9,275 nt of DNA from assembly GCA_022428035.1 (NCBI GenBank), contig JAKMDG010000334.1:1-9275 (forward strand), given 5' to 3'. A program made the position numbers and the translations under genes. Positions within the stretch are counted from its first letter, which is position 1; each line of letters starts with the position of its first letter. A model generated the notes under the pieces. It was not told the origin of the DNA. It searched no databases and was given only the letters and a program-made list of their open reading frames with translations. The stretch is from Longimicrobiales bacterium (GTDB lineage: Bacteria; Gemmatimonadota; Gemmatimonadetes; Longimicrobiales; Gaopeijiaceae). This document shows positions 1 through 6,477 of this stretch, piece by piece.

Positions 1-52
1 GGGCTGAGTGGCCACGTCTGGAGTTCCTGGGGGCGCCCGTCGTCGAGTGAGC

Positions 53-1255
53 ATGCTCGAGGATGTGTTCGAGGAGACGTACGGGTCCCCGCCCACACTC
101 CTCGTGCGGGCGCCGGGCAGGGTAAACCTGATCGGGGAGCATATCGACTACAACGGACTGCCGGTGTTTCCCATGGCGTTGCAGCGCGAAGTGCGGCTCG
201 TCCTGCGCCCGCGTGACGATCAGACCGTACGCCTGCGGTCGAATGACGATCGCTTTGCGCCGATCGACTTCGAGATCGAACAGGAGATCGAGCCGTGGGA
301 GAAGGGGTCGTGGGGGAACTACGCGAAAGCGCCTGCTCAGGAACTCGCCCAACGGTTCGCTATCCGGCGGGGGTTCGACGGCGTTCTGCAGTCTGACATC
401 CCTGTCGCAGCCGGGCTGTCCTCCTCTTCTGCCATCGTGAACGCGGTCGGGCTTGCGCTCGCCCACATCAACGAGGTGTCGACCGAGCCCCGCACGCTTG
501 CTGGCGTGATGGCTGATGCGGAGCAATACGTGGGCACGCAGGGTGGGGGTATGGATCAGGCGATTTCCCTGGGGGCGCGTGATCGATGCGCCGCGAAGAT
601 CACGTTCCATCCGCTTCGCCTGCGACATGTCTTGGTACCGGACGACTGGTGCTTCATCGTCGCGGATTCGGGCGAGGTCGCAGAGAAGTCGGGTGCGCTT
701 CGTGATGCGTATAACCAGCGTCGGAACGAGTGCGATGAAGCGCTTCGTATCATGACGCGACATCTGGCCACCCAGAACATCACGACTCAACCGGACACAA
801 CGTATCCGGATCTATGTAGCGCCATCGATGCGGGAACCCTGATCAAGATCGCCGAGCAGGTGTTGCAGGGAAGTCTTCTCCGTCGGTTCCGACACGCGGT
901 CACCGAGGCGGCTCGGGTCGAAGAGGCGGTGGGTCGAATGCTCGCTGCCGATCTCCAGGGCTTCGGTGCGCTGATGGCTGACTCGCATGAGTCGCTCAGG
1001 ATCGACTACCACGTGAGTACTCCGGCGCTCGATGAACTCGTTGCTGTCGCGACGAAGGGAGGCGCGGCCGGGGCTCGATTGACCGGCGCTGGCTTCGGTG
1101 GTTGCGTCGTCGCGCTGGCGAATCGCTCGACTGTCGGCGAGGTGCTCGAGACGCTCGTGACCGAGTATTTTGGTCAGCGCGACCGGACGGGAAGGCGTGA
1201 AGAACAGCTCTTCGAGGCTACGCCGTGTCGAGGTGCTTCCATTCGCGAGATTTAA
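53..1255 (+). CDS. galK: Galactokinase-family sugar 1-kinase (GHMP superfamily), GALK2-like
   Basis: Predicted cytosolic kinase that uses ATP to phosphorylate the C1 hydroxyl of galactose or a relative such as GalNAc. From ATG 53 it has 400 residues, close to the usual 380-460. The galactokinase signature GRVNLIGEHIDYNG is at residues 22-35, the GHMP ATP loop (AAGLSSSSA) at 119-127, GGGMDQAIS at 164-172, and the C-terminal GHMP motif LTGAGFGGC at 343-351. By alignment with E. coli GalK, Arg23 and Asp168 match catalytic Arg28 and Asp174. EHIDY instead of EHTDY, and GTQGGGMDQ instead of CGIMDQ, resemble human GALK2 and plant galactokinase, so GalNAc or another sugar is possible. A GTG at 8, directly after an in-frame TGA at 5-7, and a GTG at 47 are alternative starts. 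ATG 53 is preferred because it begins where family alignments begin; no clear ribosome-binding site supports any of the three. The family call is firm; the substrate is uncertain. Confidence 0.9.
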   Translation: MLEDVFEETYGSPPTLLVRAPGRVNLIGEHIDYNGLPVFPMALQREVRLVLRPRDDQTVRLRSNDDRFAPIDFEIEQEIEPWEKGSWGNYAKAPAQELAQRFAIRRGFDGVLQSDIPVAAGLSSSSAIVNAVGLALAHINEVSTEPRTLAGVMADAEQYVGTQGGGMDQAISLGARDRCAAKITFHPLRLRHVLVPDDWCFIVADSGEVAEKSGALRDAYNQRRNECDEALRIMTRHLATQNITTQPDTTYPDLCSAIDAGTLIKIAEQVLQGSLLRRFRHAVTEAARVEEAVGRMLAADLQGFGALMADSHESLRIDYHVSTPALDELVAVATKGGAAGARLTGAGFGGCVVALANRSTVGEVLETLVTEYFGQRDRTGRREEQLFEATPCRGASIREI

Positions 1256-1304
1256 GCCGCTTCCCAGCGTGCGGAAGCGCGCTCGTTCGTCCGTGCACAA
1301 CAGG

Positions 1305-1327
1305 CGGGTCGAGCTTGACTCGACCCG
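1305..1327 (+). terminator. Perfect 9-bp inverted repeat downstream of galK
   Basis: CGGGTCGAG (1305-1313) and CTCGACCCG (1319-1327) form a perfect 9-bp stem around a 5-base loop (CTTGA), about 50 bases after the galactokinase stop codon. No T-run follows on either strand, so it is not a textbook intrinsic terminator. It could be a Rho-assisted terminator, an mRNA 3'-end stabiliser, or an operator for the cytochrome operon that starts about 50 bases downstream. The hairpin is seen directly; the role is inferred. Confidence 0.45.
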
Positions 1328-1375
1328 TTGAACCACAATCTTCACGTGCTGAACGATCACCGAAGTCCAACTCGA

Positions 1376-2140
1376 ATGTTCGAACCCTCCTCCAAGAAAG
1401 CCATGTTGTCCGTTCTGGTCGTATGCTTTGCGATCCAAACGGGCCTCGTGTATTCGGATGACGTCGACATCGAGCTTTCTGCAGACGCGGTCGAGGGTCG
1501 CGAACTCTTCCACGACGGCTCGTGTCAGGTCTGTCATCAGTTGTGGGGTCAGGGAGGATTCCTCGGCCCGGACCTGACGAATGCTTCGAGCCGCATCGAC
1601 GAGACGCGGCTGACTTCGCTTCTTACCGTGGGCAGCGGACAGATGCCGGCATATCAGTATGACGCCGAACAGATCCGGTCCATGAGGTCGTTCCTCGAGG
1701 AGATCGATCGGCCGGATGTCGGGAGAGGCCAACTCCGGCTTGGTGACCCGGCGACCTCGGTGACGCCTCAGGGCGCGTTTGACGCTGTCGTGCGCGAGGA
1801 GGTGTCACCTGTCGCGCTCGCGGGCTTCGAAGCGTTCGCTTCGGGCGTCTGTTCCGCGTGCCACTTTCCCTTCCAGACGTCCGTCGTTGGGGCTCCGGAC
1901 CTGTCCATGGTGTCGCAGCGCCTCGATGACGCCGAGCTCCACGAGGTACTCACGAACGGCAGGCCAGAGCTAGGCATGCCACCCCCTTCTCCGGCGCTGT
2001 CCGCTACTCAGCGGGACCAGCTCATCGAGTACTTCGGTTGGCTGAACGATCATCGCGCCGACTTGATGTCCGACTGGGAGCTGCGACAGCGCGAACGACA
2101 GGTGGACTGGTCCCGGCTCGACTGGTGGGAGTTCCGATGA
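1376..2140 (+). CDS. Diheme c-type cytochrome, NorC-like electron-donor subunit
   Basis: Exported or membrane-anchored cytochrome c, probably the electron-entry subunit for the oxidase-like protein encoded next. With ATG 1376 it has 254 residues: two lysines (7-8), a hydrophobic stretch at 10-26 (signal peptide or anchor helix), then two class I cytochrome c domains. Domain 1 has CQVCH at 50-54 with likely axial Met90 (GQMPAY). Domain 2 has CSACH at 159-163 with likely axial Met201 (GMPPP). Each CxxCH is followed by a G-x-PDL segment (64-67 and 172-176), as in NorC and CcoO/CcoP-type domains. NorC proper has one heme, so two is unusual for that role. The C-terminus is Trp/Arg-rich (WELRQRERQ, then WSRLDWWEFR). 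The stop codon overlaps the next start as ATGA, implying translational coupling. A TTG at 1328 and an ATG at 1403 are alternative starts; no strong ribosome-binding site decides. Cytochrome identity is firm; the NorC-like role rests on context. Confidence 0.85.
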   Translation: MFEPSSKKAMLSVLVVCFAIQTGLVYSDDVDIELSADAVEGRELFHDGSCQVCHQLWGQGGFLGPDLTNASSRIDETRLTSLLTVGSGQMPAYQYDAEQIRSMRSFLEEIDRPDVGRGQLRLGDPATSVTPQGAFDAVVREEVSPVALAGFEAFASGVCSACHFPFQTSVVGAPDLSMVSQRLDDAELHEVLTNGRPELGMPPPSPALSATQRDQLIEYFGWLNDHRADLMSDWELRQRERQVDWSRLDWWEFR

Positions 2141-3624
2141 GTCCCGACGCGACCGCCACCCTCGAACGGCCTGTCGAGAGAGCGGCACACGGTACGCCGC
2201 AGGCACCGACCGGTGGGGTCTGGTTGCCCTTCGAGGCGGGTGATCCGGTCCGTCAGTTCGCGACGATACTGTTCATTCGTGGAGGGCTGATCGCGCTCGC
2301 GGTTACGCTGGTGGGCGGAATCCTCGGCGCGCTGTATTCGATTCCCTCGCTCGCACCGGCATTCCAGTCCCTTGGCCTGGATCTGCGTCAGCTACGCCCC
2401 GTTCACACGACCTTCGCGTCTGCCTGGATCTTCCTCGGTGGCGTGGCGGTTGTCCATCGTTGGCTCCAGGACTACGGCGGTACGGCGACGCGGGGAGATC
2501 GGATCCGACTTCGGGTTCAGGTGCTGTGCTGGTCCATCGCCGGTCTGGGGATCATCGTCACATTGATGCTCGGGGTTGGCTCAGGACGTGAATACGTCGG
2601 TTTCCATCCGATCTTCAGCGTTTTGATCCTGATGGGCTGGATCTGCTATGCCTGGAACTTCTTCCGCGTGGCGGGGCCGAACTTCTTTGAGCGGCCGCTC
2701 TACCTGACGATGTGGGGCGTCGGTATGCTCTTTTTCATCGTCACCTTCGTTGAGCAGCATCTGTACATGCTTCCGGGGATCTTCTCGAACCCCCTGCAGG
2801 ATCTTCAGGTGCAGTGGAAGGCCACGGGAACCCTCGTCGGCGCGTTCAACCTGTTCGTGTACGGCTCGATCATCTATATCGGCGAGCGCATCAGTCGGGA
2901 CCCGGAATACGGGCATTCGCCAGTAGCGTACGCCTTGTTCGGTGTGGGCTTGTTGAACTCGTTCACCAACTTCGCGCACCATACGTACCATCTGCCTCAG
3001 GATCACCTGGTCAAGTGGATCTCCTTCGTCGTCAGCATGATGGAGATCTCCATCCTCTGTCGCGCGACCTACGATCTTCTGAGGGTCATGCGTACCACTG
3101 AGGATCGCGCGTTTTGTGCGGCACGTGGATCCTTCGCCGCTTCGAAGTATTGGTCGGTGTTCATCCTGCTTTCTGCGATCCTGATCTCGGTTCCACCGCT
3201 CAACGGCATCATCCACGGAACGTACGCCGTCACGGGTCACGCGATGGGTGCGACGATCGGCATCGACACGATGGTCCTCATCGGGGCCATCATCTGGATT
3301 CTCGGCGAACACCTCGCGGCTCGTGAAGGGGAAGAGGCGGCGGGGGTGCTCCACACGTTGGACATGCGGCGCATTGTGGTCGGGTTGAACCTGGGGGTCG
3401 CGGCGCTGGTCGGTTGGCTTCACGTCTCCGGGACGATCACCGGCGTGAACCGAGCCGGCTTCGCTCCGGGTGAGGTCTACGTTCCGCTGGCCTGGCTGCC
3501 GATGTGGAACGGCATCCTCTTCGCCGCCACCGGCTTCATTGCGCTCGTGTTCTTCGTGGCGCTGCTCTGGAAGCTGATGCCGATCGCGTTCCGCTACTGG
3601 TGGGTCAGCGACGTTCGAGCCTGA
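2137..3624 (+). CDS. NorB-like heme-copper oxidase superfamily subunit I with altered active-site ligands
   Basis: Integral membrane protein of 495 residues with about 12 predicted helices (first near 41-69, last near 453-480), the NorB layout. The ATGA overlap with the cytochrome gene and GGGAG five bases upstream fix the start. Compared with Pseudomonas NorB, His90 matches low-spin heme ligand His60, His281-His282 match FeB ligands His258-259, Glu303 matches Glu280 at the identical spacing of 21, and His368 matches heme b3 ligand His347. Three positions differ: Asn238 replaces FeB ligand His207, Tyr242 replaces FeB ligand Glu211, and Met370 replaces heme b ligand His349 (GHAMG instead of H-x-H). 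Membership of the NOR branch of the superfamily is well supported by these spacings. The reaction is not: it may be a non-canonical NO reductase, an NO dismutase-like enzyme, or something else. Automated tools might call it cbb3-type oxidase subunit I. No copper/iron-insertion genes (norQ, norD) lie nearby. Confidence 0.8.
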   Translation: MSPDATATLERPVERAAHGTPQAPTGGVWLPFEAGDPVRQFATILFIRGGLIALAVTLVGGILGALYSIPSLAPAFQSLGLDLRQLRPVHTTFASAWIFLGGVAVVHRWLQDYGGTATRGDRIRLRVQVLCWSIAGLGIIVTLMLGVGSGREYVGFHPIFSVLILMGWICYAWNFFRVAGPNFFERPLYLTMWGVGMLFFIVTFVEQHLYMLPGIFSNPLQDLQVQWKATGTLVGAFNLFVYGSIIYIGERISRDPEYGHSPVAYALFGVGLLNSFTNFAHHTYHLPQDHLVKWISFVVSMMEISILCRATYDLLRVMRTTEDRAFCAARGSFAASKYWSVFILLSAILISVPPLNGIIHGTYAVTGHAMGATIGIDTMVLIGAIIWILGEHLAAREGEEAAGVLHTLDMRRIVVGLNLGVAALVGWLHVSGTITGVNRAGFAPGEVYVPLAWLPMWNGILFAATGFIALVFFVALLWKLMPIAFRYWWVSDVRA

Positions 3625-3648
3625 CACCAGTTCGGCTCGGCGGTCAGG
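3620..3648. terminator. Possible shared terminator hairpin between convergent genes
   Basis: CCTGAC (3620-3625) and GTCAGG (3643-3648) are a perfect 6-bp inverted repeat spanning the 19-base gap between the convergent NorB-like and symporter genes. Each arm contains one gene's TGA stop codon. The 17-base loop is GC-rich and there is no T-run. A bidirectional terminator is plausible, but a 6-bp stem could occur by chance. Confidence 0.25.
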
Positions 3649-5419
3649 TCAAGCCGACCCGAGGCAGTGTCTTGATCAACGCGAAGGACGCGATGGCGGC
3701 GGCGCCGAGACACACGGCGGCGAGTAACGTCCGTCCGTAGAGGACGTATCCGGTGCCGAGCACGGCTCCGTAGACGACCGTGACACCGAGGAACCAGGCG
3801 AGGAAGGCCGCTGCAGGACTGTCCGCGCTTCGGTCCTCCTCACTCAGTCCAAGACCCGCTCCCGCCCATCCGTTCCCCATGGGGCGGATGAGCCCGTGAA
3901 ACGAAGCCAGCGTTTCCGCGTCGGCAGGTGGCGTGAGCAGAGTCACCGTCAACCATCCTATGGACGTGATGACTACGCCGAGCACGAGCTGCAGGGAAGG
4001 GTCTACAGCCTCGAAGCCGAGTGCGCCGTGGCCGAACTGGAAGTAGACGGCGACGAGGAACGAGATGATCATCGCGGAGAGCTCGCTCCACACATTGATG
4101 CGCCACCAGAACCACCGAAGCAGGAAGACCAGCCCTGTGCCAGCGCCGATCTGGAGCAGGATCTGGAACGCCTGCAGTGCGTTCTCCAGCCAGAGTGAGA
4201 TCACGCCGGCGACTACGACCAGCGCGACCGTGGCGATCCGTCCCACGCGCACGTACTGCTTCTCGTCTTCGTCGGGCGCAATGAAGCGTCGGTAGACGTC
4301 GTCGACGAGGTAGGAGGCCCCCCAGTTGAGATGAGTACTGATCGTCGACATGTAGGCCGCCGCCAGCGAGGCGACGACAAGCCCCAGCAGCCCCGAGGGG
4401 AGGAAGATGAGCATCGCGGGATACGCGAGGTCGTTTCGGACAATCGACGGATCGATGTGTGGGAAGGCCGCCTGGATGGAGTCCAGCGTCGGATACACGA
4501 TCAGCGACGCGAGCGCGACGATGATCCATGGCCAGGGTCGAAGCGCGTAGTGAGCGATGTTGAACCAGAGCGTCGCTTTCATCGCGTGGCTCTCATCCTT
4601 CGCGGCCAGCATGCGCTGAGCGACGTAGCCTCCGCCACCTGGCTCGGCGCCCGGGTACCATGTGCTCCACCACTGGACTGCAATCGGGATGATGAAGACC
4701 GTGGACGCTGTCCTCCAGTCAGAGAAATCGGGCAATAGCGAGAGCTTGTCGGCGACAGCCGGGTCACTGAACAGCCCGACCATACCACCCACCTCCGGCT
4801 GAGCCAGGGCGTACCATGCGGCCGCGACCGAACCGATCATCGCCACTGCGAAGAGAATCAGGTCCGTGACGACGACCCCCCACAGACCGGAGGTCGCCGA
4901 GTACAGCGCGGTCACCGCACCGGCAACAAGCACGACCTCGTACTTCGACGCCCCAAGGAGGACGCCACCGATCTTGATCGCGGCGAGCGTCACCGTCGCC
5001 ATAATCATGCAGTTGAAGAAGACGCCCAGGTACAGGGCACGAAACCCACGAAGGAACGCCGCGGGCTTACCGGAATAGCGCAGCTCATAGAAGCCCACGT
5101 CTGTCGAAATTCCTGAGCGCCGCCACAGCTTGGCGTAGAAGAAGACGGTGCACATTCCCGTGATCACAAATGCCCACCACACCCAGTTTTGACTCACCCC
5201 GCCCGAGCGGACGAGGTCAGTCACGAGGTTCGGTGTATCCGTCGAGAACGTGGTGGCGACCATCGACGTGCCGAGCAGCCACCATGGCATGGAACGGCCG
5301 CCCAGAAAGAACTCGTCGGACTCGCTCCCGGCTCGGCGTGCGAACCAGAGCCCGATGGTGACAGCAATGAGGCCGTAGGCTGCGATGACGGTCCAGTCGA
5401 GTGTCGTCAGTTGCATCAT
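3644..5419 (-). CDS. Sodium:solute symporter (SSS/SLC5 family)
   Basis: Inner-membrane secondary transporter of 591 residues, predicted to couple Na+ entry to uptake of a small organic solute such as a sugar. Helix 1 is near residues 8-27, followed by the family-typical FFLGGRSMPWW (37-47) and an unwound-helix-like segment TDTPNLV (60-66). About 13 helices are expected. The segment AAYMSTISTHLNWGASYLV (354-372), with Ser358/Thr359/Ser361/Thr362, corresponds to the SSS signature region containing Na2-site hydroxyl residues; LVDDVYRRFI follows. A C-terminal extension after about 500 has a polar stretch and one or two more hydrophobic segments (536-560, 564-583). The start is one of two consecutive ATG codons, one base after the nucleotidyltransferase stop, so the two are probably co-translated. 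The family call is strong. The substrate is unknown; the gene partner hints at a sugar or sugar-like compound. Confidence 0.9.
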   Translation of the reverse strand: MMQLTTLDWTVIAAYGLIAVTIGLWFARRAGSESDEFFLGGRSMPWWLLGTSMVATTFSTDTPNLVTDLVRSGGVSQNWVWWAFVITGMCTVFFYAKLWRRSGISTDVGFYELRYSGKPAAFLRGFRALYLGVFFNCMIMATVTLAAIKIGGVLLGASKYEVVLVAGAVTALYSATSGLWGVVVTDLILFAVAMIGSVAAAWYALAQPEVGGMVGLFSDPAVADKLSLLPDFSDWRTASTVFIIPIAVQWWSTWYPGAEPGGGGYVAQRMLAAKDESHAMKATLWFNIAHYALRPWPWIIVALASLIVYPTLDSIQAAFPHIDPSIVRNDLAYPAMLIFLPSGLLGLVVASLAAAYMSTISTHLNWGASYLVDDVYRRFIAPDEDEKQYVRVGRIATVALVVVAGVISLWLENALQAFQILLQIGAGTGLVFLLRWFWWRINVWSELSAMIISFLVAVYFQFGHGALGFEAVDPSLQLVLGVVITSIGWLTVTLLTPPADAETLASFHGLIRPMGNGWAGAGLGLSEEDRSADSPAAAFLAWFLGVTVVYGAVLGTGYVLYGRTLLAAVCLGAAAIASFALIKTLPRVGLT

Positions 5420-5420
5420 G

Positions 5421-6341
5421 TCATCCCAGTCGTACGAGGGCGTCGGCGAGACGTGCTGGATAGACCCCGGAGGCGACCCGTTCTCGAAGGATCGCCTCGG
5501 AACGGGCTCGGTCAGCCGCGTGCGTCACACCGAACCATGTGTCTGGGGCTCGCAGGACGCGCACGCGCGTCGCTTCGAGCTCGATCTGAGCGTTCAGTGA
5601 CGTCGACAGGAAACACTCGGCCTGGGTGTCGGCTCCCCAGTACTCCAGGAACTGGCGGAATTGTCGTCTCAGGAGCTCGATCACAGAGGGTGTGAAGCCC
5701 CAGAGATTCATTGACGTCACCTCGTTCCCCGTGAGCTCGACTGGAGACCCATCGGTCGTGGTGCCCGTAATCCAGCGATCAGCTCGTTGGATGTTCTGGA
5801 CCTCAGTGACCCGCTCCAGCAGATCATTCCGACCAAGCACGCAAACCCCGCGCGCGACCCCACCTGCGCCCGACAGGGTCTTGTCCAGGGTGTATCCGAC
5901 CAGAGCGGCCTCCGCGTCCGGTGTAGACTGATTCATCTGATCGAAGACGAGACTGAACGCTCCCTCACCGTACAGGTCGTCGGCGTTGCAGACGGCGAAC
6001 GCCCCCTCGACGTGAGTCGCGGCAGAGAGGACAGCATGGGCCGTTCCCCATGGCTTCAGTCGGTCGGGCGGAGCTCGAAAGCCGTCGGGCAGCTCGTGGA
6101 GCTCCTGGCACACGAAGTTGGTTTCGAACACGCCTCCAATCGTACCATCTACATGTCGCTGCACGTCCTCGAGAATTTCCCGTCGTACCACGTAGGTGAC
6201 CGAGGTGAACCCTGCGCGGGCCGCGTCATAGACATTGAAGTCCATGATGGCCTCGCCACCGGGGCCGAGAGGGTCGAGCTGTTTGAGGCGGCCGTACCGG
6301 GTCGAAAGACCGGCTGCCAGGACGACGAGAGGGAGGCTCAA
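5421..6341 (-). CDS. Nucleotidyltransferase (sugar-1-phosphate NTP-transferase type)
   Basis: Predicted cytosolic enzyme of 306 residues that transfers a nucleotidyl group from an NTP to a phosphorylated acceptor, probably a sugar 1-phosphate, releasing pyrophosphate. The Rossmann-like N-terminus carries LAAGLSTRYGRLKQLDP (8-24), with Arg15 and Lys20 as likely triphosphate contacts. KPWGTAHAV (96-104) is the nucleotide/base-binding GTA motif, and NADDLYG (119-125) supplies the metal-binding Asp. MNLWGF (211-216) may give the second metal-site contact, and DTWFGVTHAADR (267-278) is a family-typical C-terminal segment. Similar proteins are widespread in Bacteroidota and Clostridia, often beside small-molecule kinases (from memory, not searched). 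The TTG at 6341 is chosen because the catalytic strand begins four residues later; no upstream in-frame start was found in the stretch read, and no clear ribosome-binding site precedes it. It is the first gene of a leftward pair with the symporter and diverges from proB. The exact substrate is unknown. Confidence 0.85.
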   Translation of the reverse strand: MSLPLVVLAAGLSTRYGRLKQLDPLGPGGEAIMDFNVYDAARAGFTSVTYVVRREILEDVQRHVDGTIGGVFETNFVCQELHELPDGFRAPPDRLKPWGTAHAVLSAATHVEGAFAVCNADDLYGEGAFSLVFDQMNQSTPDAEAALVGYTLDKTLSGAGGVARGVCVLGRNDLLERVTEVQNIQRADRWITGTTTDGSPVELTGNEVTSMNLWGFTPSVIELLRRQFRQFLEYWGADTQAECFLSTSLNAQIELEATRVRVLRAPDTWFGVTHAADRARSEAILRERVASGVYPARLADALVRLG

Positions 6342-6368
6342 AGGAGAAACTCGGAGGTGTTGGGGGCC

Positions 6369-6409
6369 GTCGCGCCAGAATGTGCACTGTTGAGGCCGGT
6401 CGGCGCGAC
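6369..6409. promoter_or_regulatory. Inverted repeat in the divergent nucleotidyltransferase/proB intergenic region
   Basis: GTCGCGCC (6369-6376) and GGCGCGAC (6402-6409) form a perfect 8-bp inverted repeat separated by 25 bases. GGG/CCC pairing can extend the stem outward if two C bases on the left arm bulge out. The spacer contains the palindrome GTGCAC (6382-6387). Lying between divergent genes, it could be an operator or a 5'-leader hairpin of the leftward transcript. The repeat is seen directly; no regulator can be named. Confidence 0.35.
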
Positions 6410-6441
6410 CCCTCTGGACGTTTGTCGACGCATGAGTGGGG

Positions 6442-6477
6442 TTGCACGAGCGTTGATTGGTAGATTATGCATTAGGA
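6442..6477 (+). promoter_or_regulatory. AT-rich candidate promoter and start region of proBA
   Basis: This is the most AT-rich stretch between the divergent genes. It contains -10-like hexamers TAGATT (6461-6466) and GATTAT (6463-6468), and a TTGCAC (6442-6447) resembling a -35 box but only 13-15 bases away, which is short. AGGA directly abuts the proB ATG at 6478 with no spacer, a poor ribosome-binding position, so a leaderless or near-leaderless transcript is possible. Weak evidence overall. Confidence 0.3.

Noticed and set aside
1315..1339. Possible sigma-70 promoter (TTGACT then CACAAT) upstream of the cytochrome gene
   Set aside because: The spacer is only 13 bases and the -10 match is weak; the TTGACT lies in the hairpin loop and arm.
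812..1732. Long minus-strand open frame (306 codons) across the galactokinase 3' end and cytochrome 5' end
   Set aside because: It lies antisense to two well-recognised genes, its translation is Arg/Ser/His-rich with no recognisable motif, and such frames are common in GC-rich DNA.
2137..3624. Annotation as an ordinary cbb3-type cytochrome c oxidase subunit I (CcoN)
   Set aside because: Helix spacing and Glu303 follow NorB, a CcoN-type His is missing in helix VI, no ccoO/ccoP genes follow, and the His-x-His pair is His-Ala-Met.
2137..3624. Firm assignment as NO dismutase because of the His-to-Asn change
   Set aside because: Nod is qNOR-derived, with a long fused N-terminal domain. This protein has a separate cytochrome c partner and no such extension, so only a parallel change can be claimed.
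2581..3627. Minus-strand open frame of 348 codons opposite the NorB-like gene
   Set aside because: The translation is highly charged and low in hydrophobics, mirroring membrane-helix codons on the other strand. It has no family resemblance.
6453..6468. Possible FNR-type site (TTGAT at 6453-6457) before proB
   Set aside because: The second half-site does not match ATCAA at the required spacing, and proBA is not a typical FNR target.
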